In this document: piece after piece, positions 1-9,600 of the stretch | How the letters are laid out: every line of letters begins with the position of its first letter | Position numbering within the stretch: the first letter of the stretch is position 1 | Source of the DNA: Kluyvera genomosp. 1 | GTDB lineage: Bacteria; Pseudomonadota; Gammaproteobacteria; Enterobacterales; Enterobacteriaceae | DNA length: 64,000 bases | NCBI RefSeq assembly: GCF_001266615.1 | Contig: NZ_LGHZ01000032.1 | Span: 1-64,000, forward strand | Reading direction: 5' to 3' | Notes under the pieces: model-generated | What the model saw: the letters and a program-made list of their open reading frames with translations, nothing else | The model's database searches: none | What the model was told of the DNA's origin: nothing | Translations under genes and position numbers: made by a program

Positions 1-13
1 GATTCTGCCGCCA

Positions 14-63
14 GAGCGCGGGGGGGCAGGGGGCGGAGGCAATTGTCCGCCCCCTGCGCGCTC
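14..63. repeat. Strong GC-rich hairpin
   Basis: Arms GAGCGCG (14-20) and CGCGCTC (57-63) enclose a second perfect 11-bp stem, CAGGGGGCGGA (27-37) with TCCGCCCCCTG (46-56), around an 8-nt loop. A run of G is bulged on the left side. There is no T-tract, so it is not a classical intrinsic terminator. It lies downstream of the leftward AbgT-family gene and could be a 3' end stabiliser or a REP-like palindrome. The rest of 1-213 shows no gene. Confidence 0.6.
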
Positions 64-213
64 CTTGCGCCGCACAGATTATGTGGCATGAGATGAACAA
101 GGAGCGCAATCAGCTGAGAAGCTGAAGGTAATACCGTCTAGCTGACCAGCATTGCGGCTAACTGATTTTTCTGCAATTAAGCGTGCGCATGCCTTATCTG
201 CATTACGAAAATA

Positions 214-1776
214 TTAGCTCGGGCTCCAGGTATACGGAGCCGCCACGCCCAGCGGCAGGCCAACGCCCCACCACACCAGCAGCAGGATGCTCCACGCTAC
301 GAAGAAGGCGATCGAGTACGGCATCATCATCGATACCAGCGTACCCACACCGGCGCCCTTCACGTAGCGCTGGCAGTAGATAACGATCAGCGGGAAGAAG
401 ACCATCAGCGGTGTGATGATGTTGGTGCAGGAGTCACCGATACGGAATGCCGCTTGGGTCAGTTCTGGGGAGATACCCACTGCCATCAGCATTGGCACCA
501 TAATCGGCGACAGCAGCGCCCATTTTGCCGATGCGGAACCAATCAGCAGGTTCACTACCGCCGTCAGTACAATCATGCCAATAATTGTGGCCTGCCCCGG
601 CAGCTCCAGCGCTTTCAAGCCGTCTGCGCCCATCAACGCAAACAGTGTGCCGATGTTGGAGTCGCTGAACGCTTTGATAAACATGGCGCAGAAGAAGGCC
701 ATCACCATGTACGACCCCATCTTACTCATGGAGTCATTCATTGAGCCAATGACGTCTTTGCCGGTTTTAAACGTACCGGAGGCAAAGCCGTAGACGATAC
801 CCGGCAGGATAAAGATCAGGAAAATCAGCGGGACGATGGATTTCATAATCGGCGCGCTGTAGGAGGTCAATGAACCGTCGGTACCGCGCAGCATGGAGCT
901 TTCCGGCCATGCCGCAGCCGCCAGCGCGGCCAGACCCAGCAGCATCACCAACGAGGCGCGGTTAAAAGCGCGGCTCTCTTGCGAAGTGACGCTGGACATA
1001 TCTTCATCATGCTTAAAGTCGCCATCGATGGTCATTTTGCTGACGCGTGGCTCGACGATACGCTCGGTGACCCACCAGCCGACCAGCGTAATGATGATAG
1101 AGGAGGCGATACCGAAGAACAGATTACACAGGGTGTTGACGGTGTAGCTGCTGTCCAGCAGCTGGGCTGCGGCCTGAGTAAAGCCCTGCAGCAGCGCATC
1201 GTTACCGGTGGGGACCATGTTGGCGGCAAAGCCACCGGAGACGCCGGAGAATGCGGCGGCAATCCCGACCAGCGGGTGGCGTCCGGCGGACATAAAGATA
1301 ATGGCACCTAACGGGATGACCAACACATAGCCGGCATCAGCAGCCACGTGGCTGAACATGGCGACAAAAATCAGCATTGGCGTCAGCAGTTTTTTCGGCG
1401 TCACGCGCAGCATTTTTTTCAGCGCGACGTTAATAAAGCCGGAGCTTTCCGCCACGCCGACACCCAGCATTGCGACAAGGACAATTCCCAACGGTGCGAA
1501 GCCGGTGAAGGTGGTGACCATATTGGCCAGGGTATTGGTTAACGCCTCGGCAGAGAGCAGGTTGTTAACCTTGACCGCTTCCTGAGTCATCGGGTTGATG
1601 ACGTCAAAGGTCATCATCGACAGCACGGCCGAGAGTCCCATGACGGCAAGTAAAAAATAGAAAAAGATCAGCGCCGGTTCAGGCAGGCGGTTACCCGCTT
1701 TTTCGATGGCATTCAGGAAGCCGCTCATCAGGCGACTTTCGCTCACTTCATTCCGTGTCCGTGTTTGCGTATTCAT
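214..1776 (-). CDS. AbgT-family transporter (p-aminobenzoyl-glutamate type)
   Basis: This 520-residue polytopic inner-membrane protein closely resembles AbgT/YdaH transporters. The N-terminal 34 residues are hydrophilic, and a hydrophobic stretch begins at about residue 35. The segment SHVAADAGY (142-150) and the later SASAKWALLSPIMVPM region look like the conserved AbgT re-entrant and substrate regions. The family imports p-aminobenzoyl-glutamate (E. coli AbgT) or exports antifolate-type compounds (YdaH, MtrF), so direction and substrate here are not settled. The abgA and abgB hydrolase genes are not adjacent, which argues against a dedicated folate-breakdown operon at this site. The ATG start at 1776 has a good AAGGA ribosome site about 6 bases upstream. 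It is transcribed leftward, alone, next to entD, and is not part of the enterobactin system. Confidence 0.85.
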   Translation of the reverse strand: MNTQTRTRNEVSESRLMSGFLNAIEKAGNRLPEPALIFFYFLLAVMGLSAVLSMMTFDVINPMTQEAVKVNNLLSAEALTNTLANMVTTFTGFAPLGIVLVAMLGVGVAESSGFINVALKKMLRVTPKKLLTPMLIFVAMFSHVAADAGYVLVIPLGAIIFMSAGRHPLVGIAAAFSGVSGGFAANMVPTGNDALLQGFTQAAAQLLDSSYTVNTLCNLFFGIASSIIITLVGWWVTERIVEPRVSKMTIDGDFKHDEDMSSVTSQESRAFNRASLVMLLGLAALAAAAWPESSMLRGTDGSLTSYSAPIMKSIVPLIFLIFILPGIVYGFASGTFKTGKDVIGSMNDSMSKMGSYMVMAFFCAMFIKAFSDSNIGTLFALMGADGLKALELPGQATIIGMIVLTAVVNLLIGSASAKWALLSPIMVPMLMAVGISPELTQAAFRIGDSCTNIITPLMVFFPLIVIYCQRYVKGAGVGTLVSMMMPYSIAFFVAWSILLLVWWGVGLPLGVAAPYTWSPS

Positions 1777-1968
1777 TCGATTCCTTACTTCAGAACAATT
1801 GTTTCATTGTTTGTATGAATATTTCGAATGAATAATAGGGGTAATTGCGTAGGGAAACTATGTTTTTATGGCGTATAAAACTGATGAAAATCGCATTTAT
1901 TGATTTTTTATTCTGGCAATAAGTTTATAGCTGGTTGTTGATTCGGTATTTTCGATTACTGGTCATAT

Positions 1969-2592
1969 TTATGGCTGATGATATAAGGTCAGGATCATTC
2001 GCGCTTCAAATGTGAACCAGCTTACCTGGGCTGTCAGTGAGAGGGCGGGGATGAGTATTGTGATGTGTTGCTCATCGACATGAAGCGTCGTTGCATCATG
2101 AAAATGGACCAAAGTGGGGTGGCGCTCCGCCAGTGCTTTATAGAGGCTCTCTTTAGCCGAAAATGCGAGGGTTAACGCCAGAGGAAAAGGCAGAGGGCCG
2201 GTTCGCAGTACGGCAAGTTCGTCATGGGTGGTGATTTCGGGAGCTAAAGTTTCTCCCCATTGGGGTGTAAAAACGTCTTCAATATCGATCCCAACGGGCT
2301 TTGTCGATACCGTTGCAACCGCCGTATTCCCACAGTGGCTAATGCTACCGTAAAGCCCCGACGGCCACAGTGGCTGGCGGCGTTCGCCAATGCCGGGCAC
2401 GGCTTTTTCACCAAATGTACGCAGTGCGTGAACAGCGGCAATGCGGCCGGCAAGATGTTCGGTTTGTCGTTTTTTACCGGATTTTGCCAGTTGGGCGTGG
2501 TGGGGTAGCCACAGCAGATCGGCTGGGCTAAAGGTGTCAGGATCAAAGTCAATACGCTCAATGGCGTGGAAGGTGCGATGATGCGTCTGCAT
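1969..2592 (-). CDS. entD: Enterobactin synthase 4'-phosphopantetheinyl transferase EntD
   Basis: EntD transfers 4'-phosphopantetheine from CoA to the carrier domains of EntB and EntF, activating enterobactin synthesis. The 207-residue protein has the Sfp/EntD family signatures: WPSGLYGSISH (76-86), the magnesium-binding GIDIED (101-106) and FSAKESLYK (144-152). The open frame extends further upstream, but the ATG at 2592 is preceded by a good AGGAG site and gives the usual family length (E. coli about 206-209). It lies downstream of fepA in the same direction, separated by a CCCTCTCCC palindrome, and so probably forms the fepA-entD unit under the Fur-controlled promoter upstream of fepA. Confidence 0.95.
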   Translation of the reverse strand: MQTHHRTFHAIERIDFDPDTFSPADLLWLPHHAQLAKSGKKRQTEHLAGRIAAVHALRTFGEKAVPGIGERRQPLWPSGLYGSISHCGNTAVATVSTKPVGIDIEDVFTPQWGETLAPEITTHDELAVLRTGPLPFPLALTLAFSAKESLYKALAERHPTLVHFHDATTLHVDEQHITILIPALSLTAQVSWFTFEARMILTLYHQP

Positions 2593-2607
2593 GTGGCTCC
2601 TGAAAAA

Positions 2608-2629
2608 CCCTCTCCCGGATGGGAGAGGG
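2608..2629. repeat. CCCTCTCCC-type palindrome between fepA and entD
   Basis: CCCTCTCCC (2608-2616) and GGGAGAGGG (2621-2629) form a perfect 9-bp stem with a GGAT loop. It lies in the short fepA-entD gap, directly upstream of the entD ribosome site. The same core occurs twice more after entF. Without a T-tract it is more likely an mRNA-processing or stability hairpin than a terminator. Confidence 0.7.
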
Positions 2630-2643
2630 AGGGGCACATCTTA

Positions 2644-4914
2644 TCAGAAGTGAGTGTTAATGCTCATGTACCAGGTACGCCCCGGCTCGTTATAGGTGTA
2701 CGCGCCAGCGCCCGCCATATAAGAAACATCGGTGGTGCTGCCTGTAGTTTGGGCATTACCTTCGCGCCACAGGCGTTTGTCGAAGACGTTATCCACGCCG
2801 CCGGTCAGGCTGAGGTTTTTGTTCACATCCCAGGTCGCGCTCAGGCCAACGATGCTGTACGGGCTAATCTCGTTAGCTGATGTGCCGGTTACCGGTTTAC
2901 CCTGGTAATCGTATTTCTTCGGCTGCTGTTTACCGTACCAGGTAAAGGTGGATTGCAGAGAGACATCCTGACGTACCTGCCAGCTCAGCGTTGAGTTCAG
3001 CGTGTACTCCGGAATAATCGACAGACGTTCGCCGGTCTCTTTGTTTTTACTCTGCAGCATGTAGGTGATGTTGTTGGTCCAGTTAACGGTCTCGCTAACC
3101 GGTACGTTCAACGTCCCTTCCAGACCTTCAACCACCGCTTTCGGAATGTTTTCCCACTGATAAATATCGGTATAGGTAGTTTTTGTGCCACTGGTAATGG
3201 AGGTTCTGCTAAGCGGCGTCATGCCCGCTTCAATTTTGTTGCGGTAATCGTTACGGAACCAGGTCACGCCGGCCAGCCAGCCTTCACGCTTGAACTCCAG
3301 ACCAATTTCTTTGTTGATACTGGTTTCAGCCTTCAGATCATCGTTACCCATCATGTAGCAACCGATGCCGGTGCTGGCACCCGTGGCGTAGCAGCCCTGG
3401 CCTTTACTGTACAGGATGTAGTTCGGGTTGGTCTGGTAGAGGCTAGGCGCTTTGTAGGCGCGCGCGATGCCCATTTTCAGGGTGAAGTCGTCACCCAGAC
3501 CCTGAGACAGGTTCAGGGATGGGCTCCAGTTGTCGCCGACGATGCTGTGGTGATCGAAGCGTAGCGCAGGTGTCAACATAGTACTGTCGGTGACTTCCAT
3601 ATTGTTCTCAGCGAACAGCGAGAAGATCTCCGCCTGTGAGTATGGACTGCGATTGGTACTGTCATAACCAGGAATGTTGCCGCCCAGGAAGGTCTGAGTA
3701 TTGGAACTGGAATCCTTCATGCGCTGTTGGTTCCATTCGGTACCCAACGTCAGGTTTTGGTTGATGCCCAGCTCAAATGGAATGCTGATTTCGCTGTGCA
3801 GCATCACATCTGCCAGGTCAGTATCACTGAACAGATTGCTATTAAACAGACCTTCCAGGCCACCGGCCAGACCTTCGCCCAGGCGAGAGTTGCGGGTATG
3901 TTCGTACTGCGCCCAGTTACTGGTGGTGATGCCGTTGTCCCAACCGCCATTCCAGGTCAGTGCATAGTTCTGGCGATACATACGGTTAGTTTCTTTACCG
4001 TAGTATTTTTTCACCAATCCATTGGTTTTGTTATCGTTGTTGGTGTTCTGGGTGTCGCCCGCGTACAGGTTGCCCTGACGGCTGTAGCCTGCTTCGAACT
4101 CCAGAGACTGCATTGGCGCAAAGTCCCAGCGAACCTGGCCGTTGATGTCTTTGTTTTCAACGCCTTCACGTCCTGCAGGCATCGTGTCTGAATAGGTCCC
4201 TGTACGGACAGATTGGTGCCCCTGGTTGATATCCCACGCATCAGCCTGGGTTTTATCAAGGTTACCGTACAGACGGAAGCTGAAATCTCCGCCCAGCGGG
4301 CCGTTCAGGCTAAAGTTGGTACGTTTGGTCGAACCTTCTTCTTTGTGCTCCGGCGCGTTCAGGTAGGTATTCCATGAACCGTGCCACTCATCGCCACCTT
4401 TTTTGGTGATGATATTCACCACGCCGCCCGCTGCGCCGTTACCATAACGAGCAGCTGCAGGGCCACGTAGGACTTCAATGCGTTCAATCATTTCTGGCGG
4501 TACCCAACCGGTATCGCCGCGGGTATCACGCTCACCGCGCCAACCCTGACGCACGGAGTTACGGCTGGTAACCGGTTTGCCGTCAATCAGAATCAGGGTG
4601 TTTTCCGGACCCATACCGCGAATATCGATCTGGCGGTTGTTACCGCGCTGGCCGCTAGTGGAGTTACCGGTCAGGTTAACGCCCGGCATGGTACGGATGA
4701 TTTCAGAAACGTCGCGCGCCGGTGGGCGTTTGCGAATTTCATCGGCGGTGATGGTGGAGACACCCGGTGCCTGCAGATTCTGCTCGGCAGCGGTGACGAC
4801 CATGGTTTCCCCGTCTGCGTCTTTGGTGGTGGTCTCTGCGGCAAAAGCCGGAGCCGCGACGCCATAAATACCCAAGTTGACCAGGAAGGCCAGGGATTTG
4901 ATTTTATTATTCAT
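2644..4914 (-). CDS. fepA: Ferric enterobactin TonB-dependent outer-membrane receptor FepA
   Basis: This gated 22-stranded beta-barrel binds ferric enterobactin at the cell surface and imports it using TonB-ExbBD energy. The 756-residue precursor starts with a signal peptide (cleavage near AFA-AET, residue 25/26) followed by a TonB box (ETMVVTA, 36-42). The plug domain contains the RGMGPENTLILIDG and RIEVLRGPAAARYG motifs, and the protein ends in the aromatic C-terminus SINTHF typical of barrels. An in-frame extension reaches 5001, but the ATG at 4914 has an AGGA site and begins a proper signal peptide. It is divergent from fes. Its leader contains an ERIC element, with a Fur-box-like sequence further upstream. 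Confidence 0.97.
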   Translation of the reverse strand: MNNKIKSLAFLVNLGIYGVAAPAFAAETTTKDADGETMVVTAAEQNLQAPGVSTITADEIRKRPPARDVSEIIRTMPGVNLTGNSTSGQRGNNRQIDIRGMGPENTLILIDGKPVTSRNSVRQGWRGERDTRGDTGWVPPEMIERIEVLRGPAAARYGNGAAGGVVNIITKKGGDEWHGSWNTYLNAPEHKEEGSTKRTNFSLNGPLGGDFSFRLYGNLDKTQADAWDINQGHQSVRTGTYSDTMPAGREGVENKDINGQVRWDFAPMQSLEFEAGYSRQGNLYAGDTQNTNNDNKTNGLVKKYYGKETNRMYRQNYALTWNGGWDNGITTSNWAQYEHTRNSRLGEGLAGGLEGLFNSNLFSDTDLADVMLHSEISIPFELGINQNLTLGTEWNQQRMKDSSSNTQTFLGGNIPGYDSTNRSPYSQAEIFSLFAENNMEVTDSTMLTPALRFDHHSIVGDNWSPSLNLSQGLGDDFTLKMGIARAYKAPSLYQTNPNYILYSKGQGCYATGASTGIGCYMMGNDDLKAETSINKEIGLEFKREGWLAGVTWFRNDYRNKIEAGMTPLSRTSITSGTKTTYTDIYQWENIPKAVVEGLEGTLNVPVSETVNWTNNITYMLQSKNKETGERLSIIPEYTLNSTLSWQVRQDVSLQSTFTWYGKQQPKKYDYQGKPVTGTSANEISPYSIVGLSATWDVNKNLSLTGGVDNVFDKRLWREGNAQTTGSTTDVSYMAGAGAYTYNEPGRTWYMSINTHF

Positions 4915-4990
4915 TGTGTGTCCTGCTTTTCGTCGCCGTATGCTGTGTGTATCCATTCCCAAAGGGGATGCTACGACGTGGTTATATGCG

Positions 4991-5114
4991 ATACCCGTCA
5001 TACTTCACGCTGCAGGTGCGTTGGCTGCGTTCGCTTATCTCAATCACGGACTGATGTACGCTCCGGGGGACTCGCTCTCTTACCAACTTCCTTCGTGTGA
5101 ATGATTTTGGGTAT
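4991..5114. repeat. ERIC (intergenic repeat unit), diverged copy, fepA-fes
   Basis: This 124-bp imperfect palindrome has terminal inverted ends ATACCC (4991) and GGGTAT (5109-5114). The centre resembles the ERIC core, with a diverged equivalent of the ERIC2/ERIC1R primer region followed by CTCCGGGGGACTC. It lies between the fepA start and the Fur-box-like region, so it would be transcribed as part of the fepA leader. The length and ends match the roughly 127-bp ERIC family of enterobacteria. Confidence 0.8.
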
Positions 5115-5154
5115 GAAGCATGTGAAAGTTGCGCGCCAATACGCTATTGCAAAT

Positions 5155-5184
5155 GCAAATAGTTATCAATAATATTATCAATAA
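5155..5184. promoter_or_regulatory. Fur-box-like operator between fepA and fes
   Basis: An AT-rich array of GATAAT-like hexamers (AGTTATCAATAATATTATC, 5161-5179) matches the overlapping-hexamer architecture of Fur sites. It lies between the divergent fepA and fes genes, where E. coli has a Fur-controlled bidirectional promoter. The match is imperfect. The whole 4915-5232 gap holds this site and the ERIC element and no gene. Confidence 0.65.
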
Positions 5185-5232
5185 ATTTTCATGTGTAACA
5201 AGAAATTCCACAATAAACATGGGGTTAACGTG

Positions 5233-6447
5233 GTGGGAAAGTTAGTGACAGGAAGTGACGCATGGTGGGCGACGGTAAAAGGTCCACAATATGAACAGGT
5301 TAACGATGATTTTCAGGTGACTTTTTGGTGGCGAGACCCCGCCGGAAACGAAACCGCATCGCCGATTCAGCGGGTCTGGATTTACATTACCGGCGTCACT
5401 GACCACCATCACAACTCCGCTCCGCAAACCTTACAACGCGTTCCTCACTCCGATGCCTGGTGCTGGACAACGACCCTCCCGCCAACCTGGCGTGGCAGCT
5501 ACTGTTTTGTCCCCTCCGAGCGTGAAGATGATTTTTCCCCGGAAATTTTTACCGCTGTTGAACCCGACCGTATGCTGCTGCGGGAAGGCTGGCGCAAGCT
5601 GCTGCCGCGCGCGATTGCCGATCCTTTAAATGCGCAAAGCTGGAAGGGCGGGCGCGGCCATGCGGTCTCTGCGTTCGAGCTGCCGCAAGCGCCTGAACAA
5701 CCCGGTTGGTCAACGCCCGCCGCCGAATGGCCTGAGCCACAATGCATCACCTGGCGCAGCGAACGGTTGGGTAACCAGCGCCGGGTATGGGTATTCACCA
5801 CCGGGAAACAGTCCGACGGCGAACGGCCACTTGCCGTGCTGCTTGATGGGCAGTTCTGGGCTGAAAGTATGCCCGTGTGGCCAGCGCTTACCGCATTAAC
5901 CGAGTCAAAGAAACTCCCCCCGGCGGTCTATCTGCTGATTGACGTTATCGACAACGCTCATCGCAGCGAAGAGTTGCCGTGTAACCCGGAATTCTGGCTA
6001 GCGGTGCAGCAAGAACTGTTGCCGCAGGTGCAGGCGATAGCGCCGTTTAGCGACCGTGCCGACCGTACCGTGGTCGCGGGGCAGAGCTTTGGCGGCCTGT
6101 CGGCGATGTACGCCGGTCTGCGCTGGCCGCAGCGTTTTGGCTGCGTGCTGAGCCAGTCGGGATCCTATTGGTGGCCGCATCGCGGAGGCCGACAAATCGG
6201 CGAAATCCTGGAACAGTTGCAGCGCGGCGAACTCCACCCTCAGGGCTTGCGGATCGTGCTGGAAGCGGGGATTCGCGAGCCGATTATTTTTCGCGCCAAT
6301 CAGGCGCTTTTGACCCAATTACAGCACATGCAGCAGTCCGTTTTCTGGCGTCAGGTTGACGGCGGACATGATGCGCTTTGCTGGCGCGGCGGGCTTACCG
6401 CTGGGCTGATGACGCTCTGGGATACCCAGGCCGCAAAGCCGGATTAA
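5233..6447 (+). CDS. fes: Enterochelin (ferric enterobactin) esterase Fes
   Basis: Fes is a cytoplasmic serine esterase that hydrolyses the trilactone of imported ferric enterobactin so that iron can be released. An N-terminal enterochelin-esterase domain (FWWRDP near residue 26) is followed by an alpha/beta hydrolase domain. The nucleophile elbow is GQSFGG, with Ser at about residue 285, and the catalytic His lies in DGGHDALCW. I chose the GTG at 5233 because it lines up with the start of E. coli Fes (12 residues before the conserved WW) and gives 404 residues. An in-frame ATG at 5191 would add 14 residues but has no ribosome site and abuts the Fur-box-like sequence. The gene leads the fes-ybdZ-entF operon. 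Confidence 0.95.
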   Translation: MGKLVTGSDAWWATVKGPQYEQVNDDFQVTFWWRDPAGNETASPIQRVWIYITGVTDHHHNSAPQTLQRVPHSDAWCWTTTLPPTWRGSYCFVPSEREDDFSPEIFTAVEPDRMLLREGWRKLLPRAIADPLNAQSWKGGRGHAVSAFELPQAPEQPGWSTPAAEWPEPQCITWRSERLGNQRRVWVFTTGKQSDGERPLAVLLDGQFWAESMPVWPALTALTESKKLPPAVYLLIDVIDNAHRSEELPCNPEFWLAVQQELLPQVQAIAPFSDRADRTVVAGQSFGGLSAMYAGLRWPQRFGCVLSQSGSYWWPHRGGRQIGEILEQLQRGELHPQGLRIVLEAGIREPIIFRANQALLTQLQHMQQSVFWRQVDGGHDALCWRGGLTAGLMTLWDTQAAKPD

Positions 6448-6462
6448 CGACAGGAGTTTGGT

Positions 6463-6681
6463 ATGCAAGTCAGTAACCCCTTCGATGTGGCGCAAGGGCA
6501 ATTTTACCTTCTGCAAAACCCTCAGCAGCAGTTTAGCCTTTGGCCGCAGCAGTGCTCGCTGCCTGCCGGTTGGACGGTCGTCTGTGAACCGCAGCCGCTT
6601 GAGGCATGCAACGCCTGGCTGTCGGCCAACTGGAACACGCTTATTCCCGAGAATTTTGTTACTGCGGGAGGCCTGGCATGA
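6463..6681 (+). CDS. ybdZ: MbtH-like protein YbdZ
   Basis: This 72-residue protein has the MbtH fold signature: an NPFDVAQGQFYLLQN start, a central FSLWP segment, PAGW, and a second conserved Trp in NAWLSANW. MbtH-like proteins bind the adenylation domains of non-ribosomal peptide synthetases and raise their stability and activity; here the partner is EntF. Its stop codon overlaps the entF start by 4 bases (ATGA), so the two are translationally coupled, consistent with roughly matched synthesis of chaperone and enzyme. A good AGGAG site lies upstream of the ATG. Confidence 0.95.
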   Translation: MQVSNPFDVAQGQFYLLQNPQQQFSLWPQQCSLPAGWTVVCEPQPLEACNAWLSANWNTLIPENFVTAGGLA

Positions 6682-9600
6682 GCGCACGTTTACCGCTTAT
6701 CGCCGCGCAGCCGGGGATCTGGATGGCAGAAGCGCTGTCTACGCTGCCTAACGCCTGGAGCGTGGCGCATTACGTTGAACTGAAAGGGGATATTGACGGT
6801 GAACTGCTGGCGCGCGCTATCGCCGCCGGGATGATGCAGGCCGACACGTTAAGAATGCGTTTTGCGCAGGACAACGGTGATATCTGGCAGTGGGTGGATG
6901 AAAGCGCGGTGATTGCTGAGCCACCTATTTTTGACTTACGCCATCAGGTCGAACCACAGCAGGCGGCAATCGCGCAAATGCAGGCTGACCTGGCGCAAAA
7001 TAGTCGTGTAGACAGCGGCAATCCGCTGTTCTGCCATCAGCTTCTCCGGGGGGGTGACAACCACTGGTTCTGGTATCAACGCTATCACCACCTGCTGGTT
7101 GATGGCTTTAGCTTCCCAGCGATAACCCGCCAGATAAGCTTGATTTATCAGGCCTGGCAGAAAGGTGACGCCACGCCGGAGTCGGTCTTCACACCGTTTG
7201 CTGAGGTGGTCGAAGAATATCAGCGTTACCGCGACAGTGAAGCCTGCCAGCGCGATAAAGCGTTCTGGGCCGAACAGCGTCGGGCGCTGCCATCACCGGC
7301 CTCGCTCTCTCCCGCACCGTTACCGGGGCGCGCTGAGAGCACCGCTATCTGGCGCCTTAAACTCAATGCCGATCGTCGGGCATTTTCCCGTTTGAGCGCC
7401 GCCGGGCCGCAGTGTCAACCCGCCGATCTGGCGCTGGCTTTAGCCGCGTTGTGGCTGGGGCGCCTGTGCGGGCGCAGTGAATACGCCGCTGGATTTATCT
7501 TTATGCGCCGCATGGGTTCCGCCGCGCTGACGGCCACCGGGCCTGTGCTCAACGTCCTGCCGCTGGCGGTGACGCTGAACGGCCAGGAAACGCTGGCTGA
7601 CCTGGCCACGCGCCTTTCCGGGCAGTTGAAAAAAATGCGCCGCCACCAGCGCTATGACGCCGAGCAAATCGTCCGTGATGCCGGGAAAGCCGCCGGTGAT
7701 GAAGCGCTATTTGGCCCGGTATTTAACGTCAAAATGTTTGATTATCGCCTCGGTTTTGACGATGTTGACTTCACGACGCACACGTTGGCGACTGGTCCGG
7801 TCAACGATCTGGAGCTGGCGCTGTTCCCGGATGAAAATGGTGGGTTATCCCTTGAGATTCTCGCCAATCAACAACGTTATGATAAAGCGACGTTACAGCA
7901 GCATATCGCCCGTTTATCCGCAATTTTACAGCAGTTCGCCGATAATCCTGCACTTCGTTGCGCCGATGCGGAACTGGTTTCGCAGGCGGAATATCAGCGC
8001 CTGGCGCAGATTAACGCCACCGAGAAAACCTTACCGTCGGCAACGTTAAGTTCGCTGGTTGCAGAGCAGGCGCGTAAGACGCCGGATGCCGTGGCGCTGG
8101 TTGATGCGCAGTATCGATTTACCTACCGTGAAATGCGCCAGCAGGTGATTGCGCTGGCCAACGTGCTGCGCCAGCGCGGCGTTAAGCCTGGTGACAGCGT
8201 GGCGGTGGCGTTGCCGCGTTCGGTATTCCTGACGCTGGCGCTGCACGCGATTGTGGAAGCGGGGGCCGCCTGGCTGCCGCTGGACACCGGCTACCCGGAC
8301 GATCGTTTGCAGATGATGCTGGAGGACGCGCGGCCTTCGCTGCTGATTACTGCCGATGACCAGCTGCACCGATTCCCCAATATCGAAAGCCTGTGTCTGA
8401 ATGCGCCATTGCCTGCGGGTGACGCGTTGCCGCTGAAGCTAGCGAAGCCTGAACAGACGGCCTACATCATCTTTACCTCTGGCTCGACCGGTCGCCCGAA
8501 AGGGGTGATGGTGGGGCATGAGGCTATCGTCAATCGCCTGCTGTGGATGCAGGACCACTATCCGCTCACCGCTGACGATGTGGTGGCGCAGAAAACGCCG
8601 TGCAGTTTTGACGTCTCGGTTTGGGAATTCTGGTGGCCGTTTATCACCGGCGCAAGCCTGGTAATGGCAGAGCCGGAAGCGCACCGTGACCCGCTGGCTA
8701 TGCAGCAGTTCTTTGCTGAGTATAGCGTCACCACCACACACTTTGTGCCGTCGATGCTGGCGGCGTTTGTCGCTTCGCTGACGCCGGAAACGGCGGACTG
8801 CTGTCGTTCGCTCAAACAGGTGTTCTGTAGCGGTGAAGCGCTGCCGACCGGGCTGTGCCGCGAGTGGGAAATATTAACCCACGTGCCGTTGCATAACCTG
8901 TACGGCCCGACGGAAGCGGCGGTAGACGTGAGCTGGTATCCGGCCTACGGTGAAGCGCTGTCGGCGGTGACCGGCAACAGCGTGCCAATTGGTTTCCCGG
9001 TGTGGAATACCGGGCTACGTATTCTGGATGCCATGATGCGTCCGGTGCCGTTTGGCGTGGCAGGCGATCTCTATCTTACCGGCATTCAGCTGGCGCAGGG
9101 CTATCTGGGCCGCCCGGATCTGACCGCCAGCCGCTTTATTGCCGATCCGTTTGCTCCCGGTGAACGCATGTATCGCACCGGCGACGTAGCGCGCTGGCTG
9201 GATAATGGTGCGGTGGAATATTTAGGCCGCAGCGACGATCAGCTAAAGATCCGCGGCCAGCGCATTGAGCTGGGCGAAATCGATCGGGTGATGCAATCGC
9301 TGCCGGGTGTCGAGCAGGCTGTGACCCATGCCTGCGTGATAAACCAGGCAGCGGCCACCGGCGGTGATGCACGCCAGCTGGTGGGCTATGTGGTGTCGGC
9401 CTCCGGACTGCCTCTGGAGACGGATGCGCTGCTGGCGCGCCTGCGCGAACAGCTGCCGCCGCACATGGTGCCGGTGGTGATCTTGCAATTAAGTGTATTG
9501 CCGCTCAGTGCGAACGGGAAGCTTGATCGCAAAGCGTTACCGCTGCCGTCGCTGACGCAGAAAACCGCAGGCCGTGCGCCGCAATCGGCAACGGAAACGC

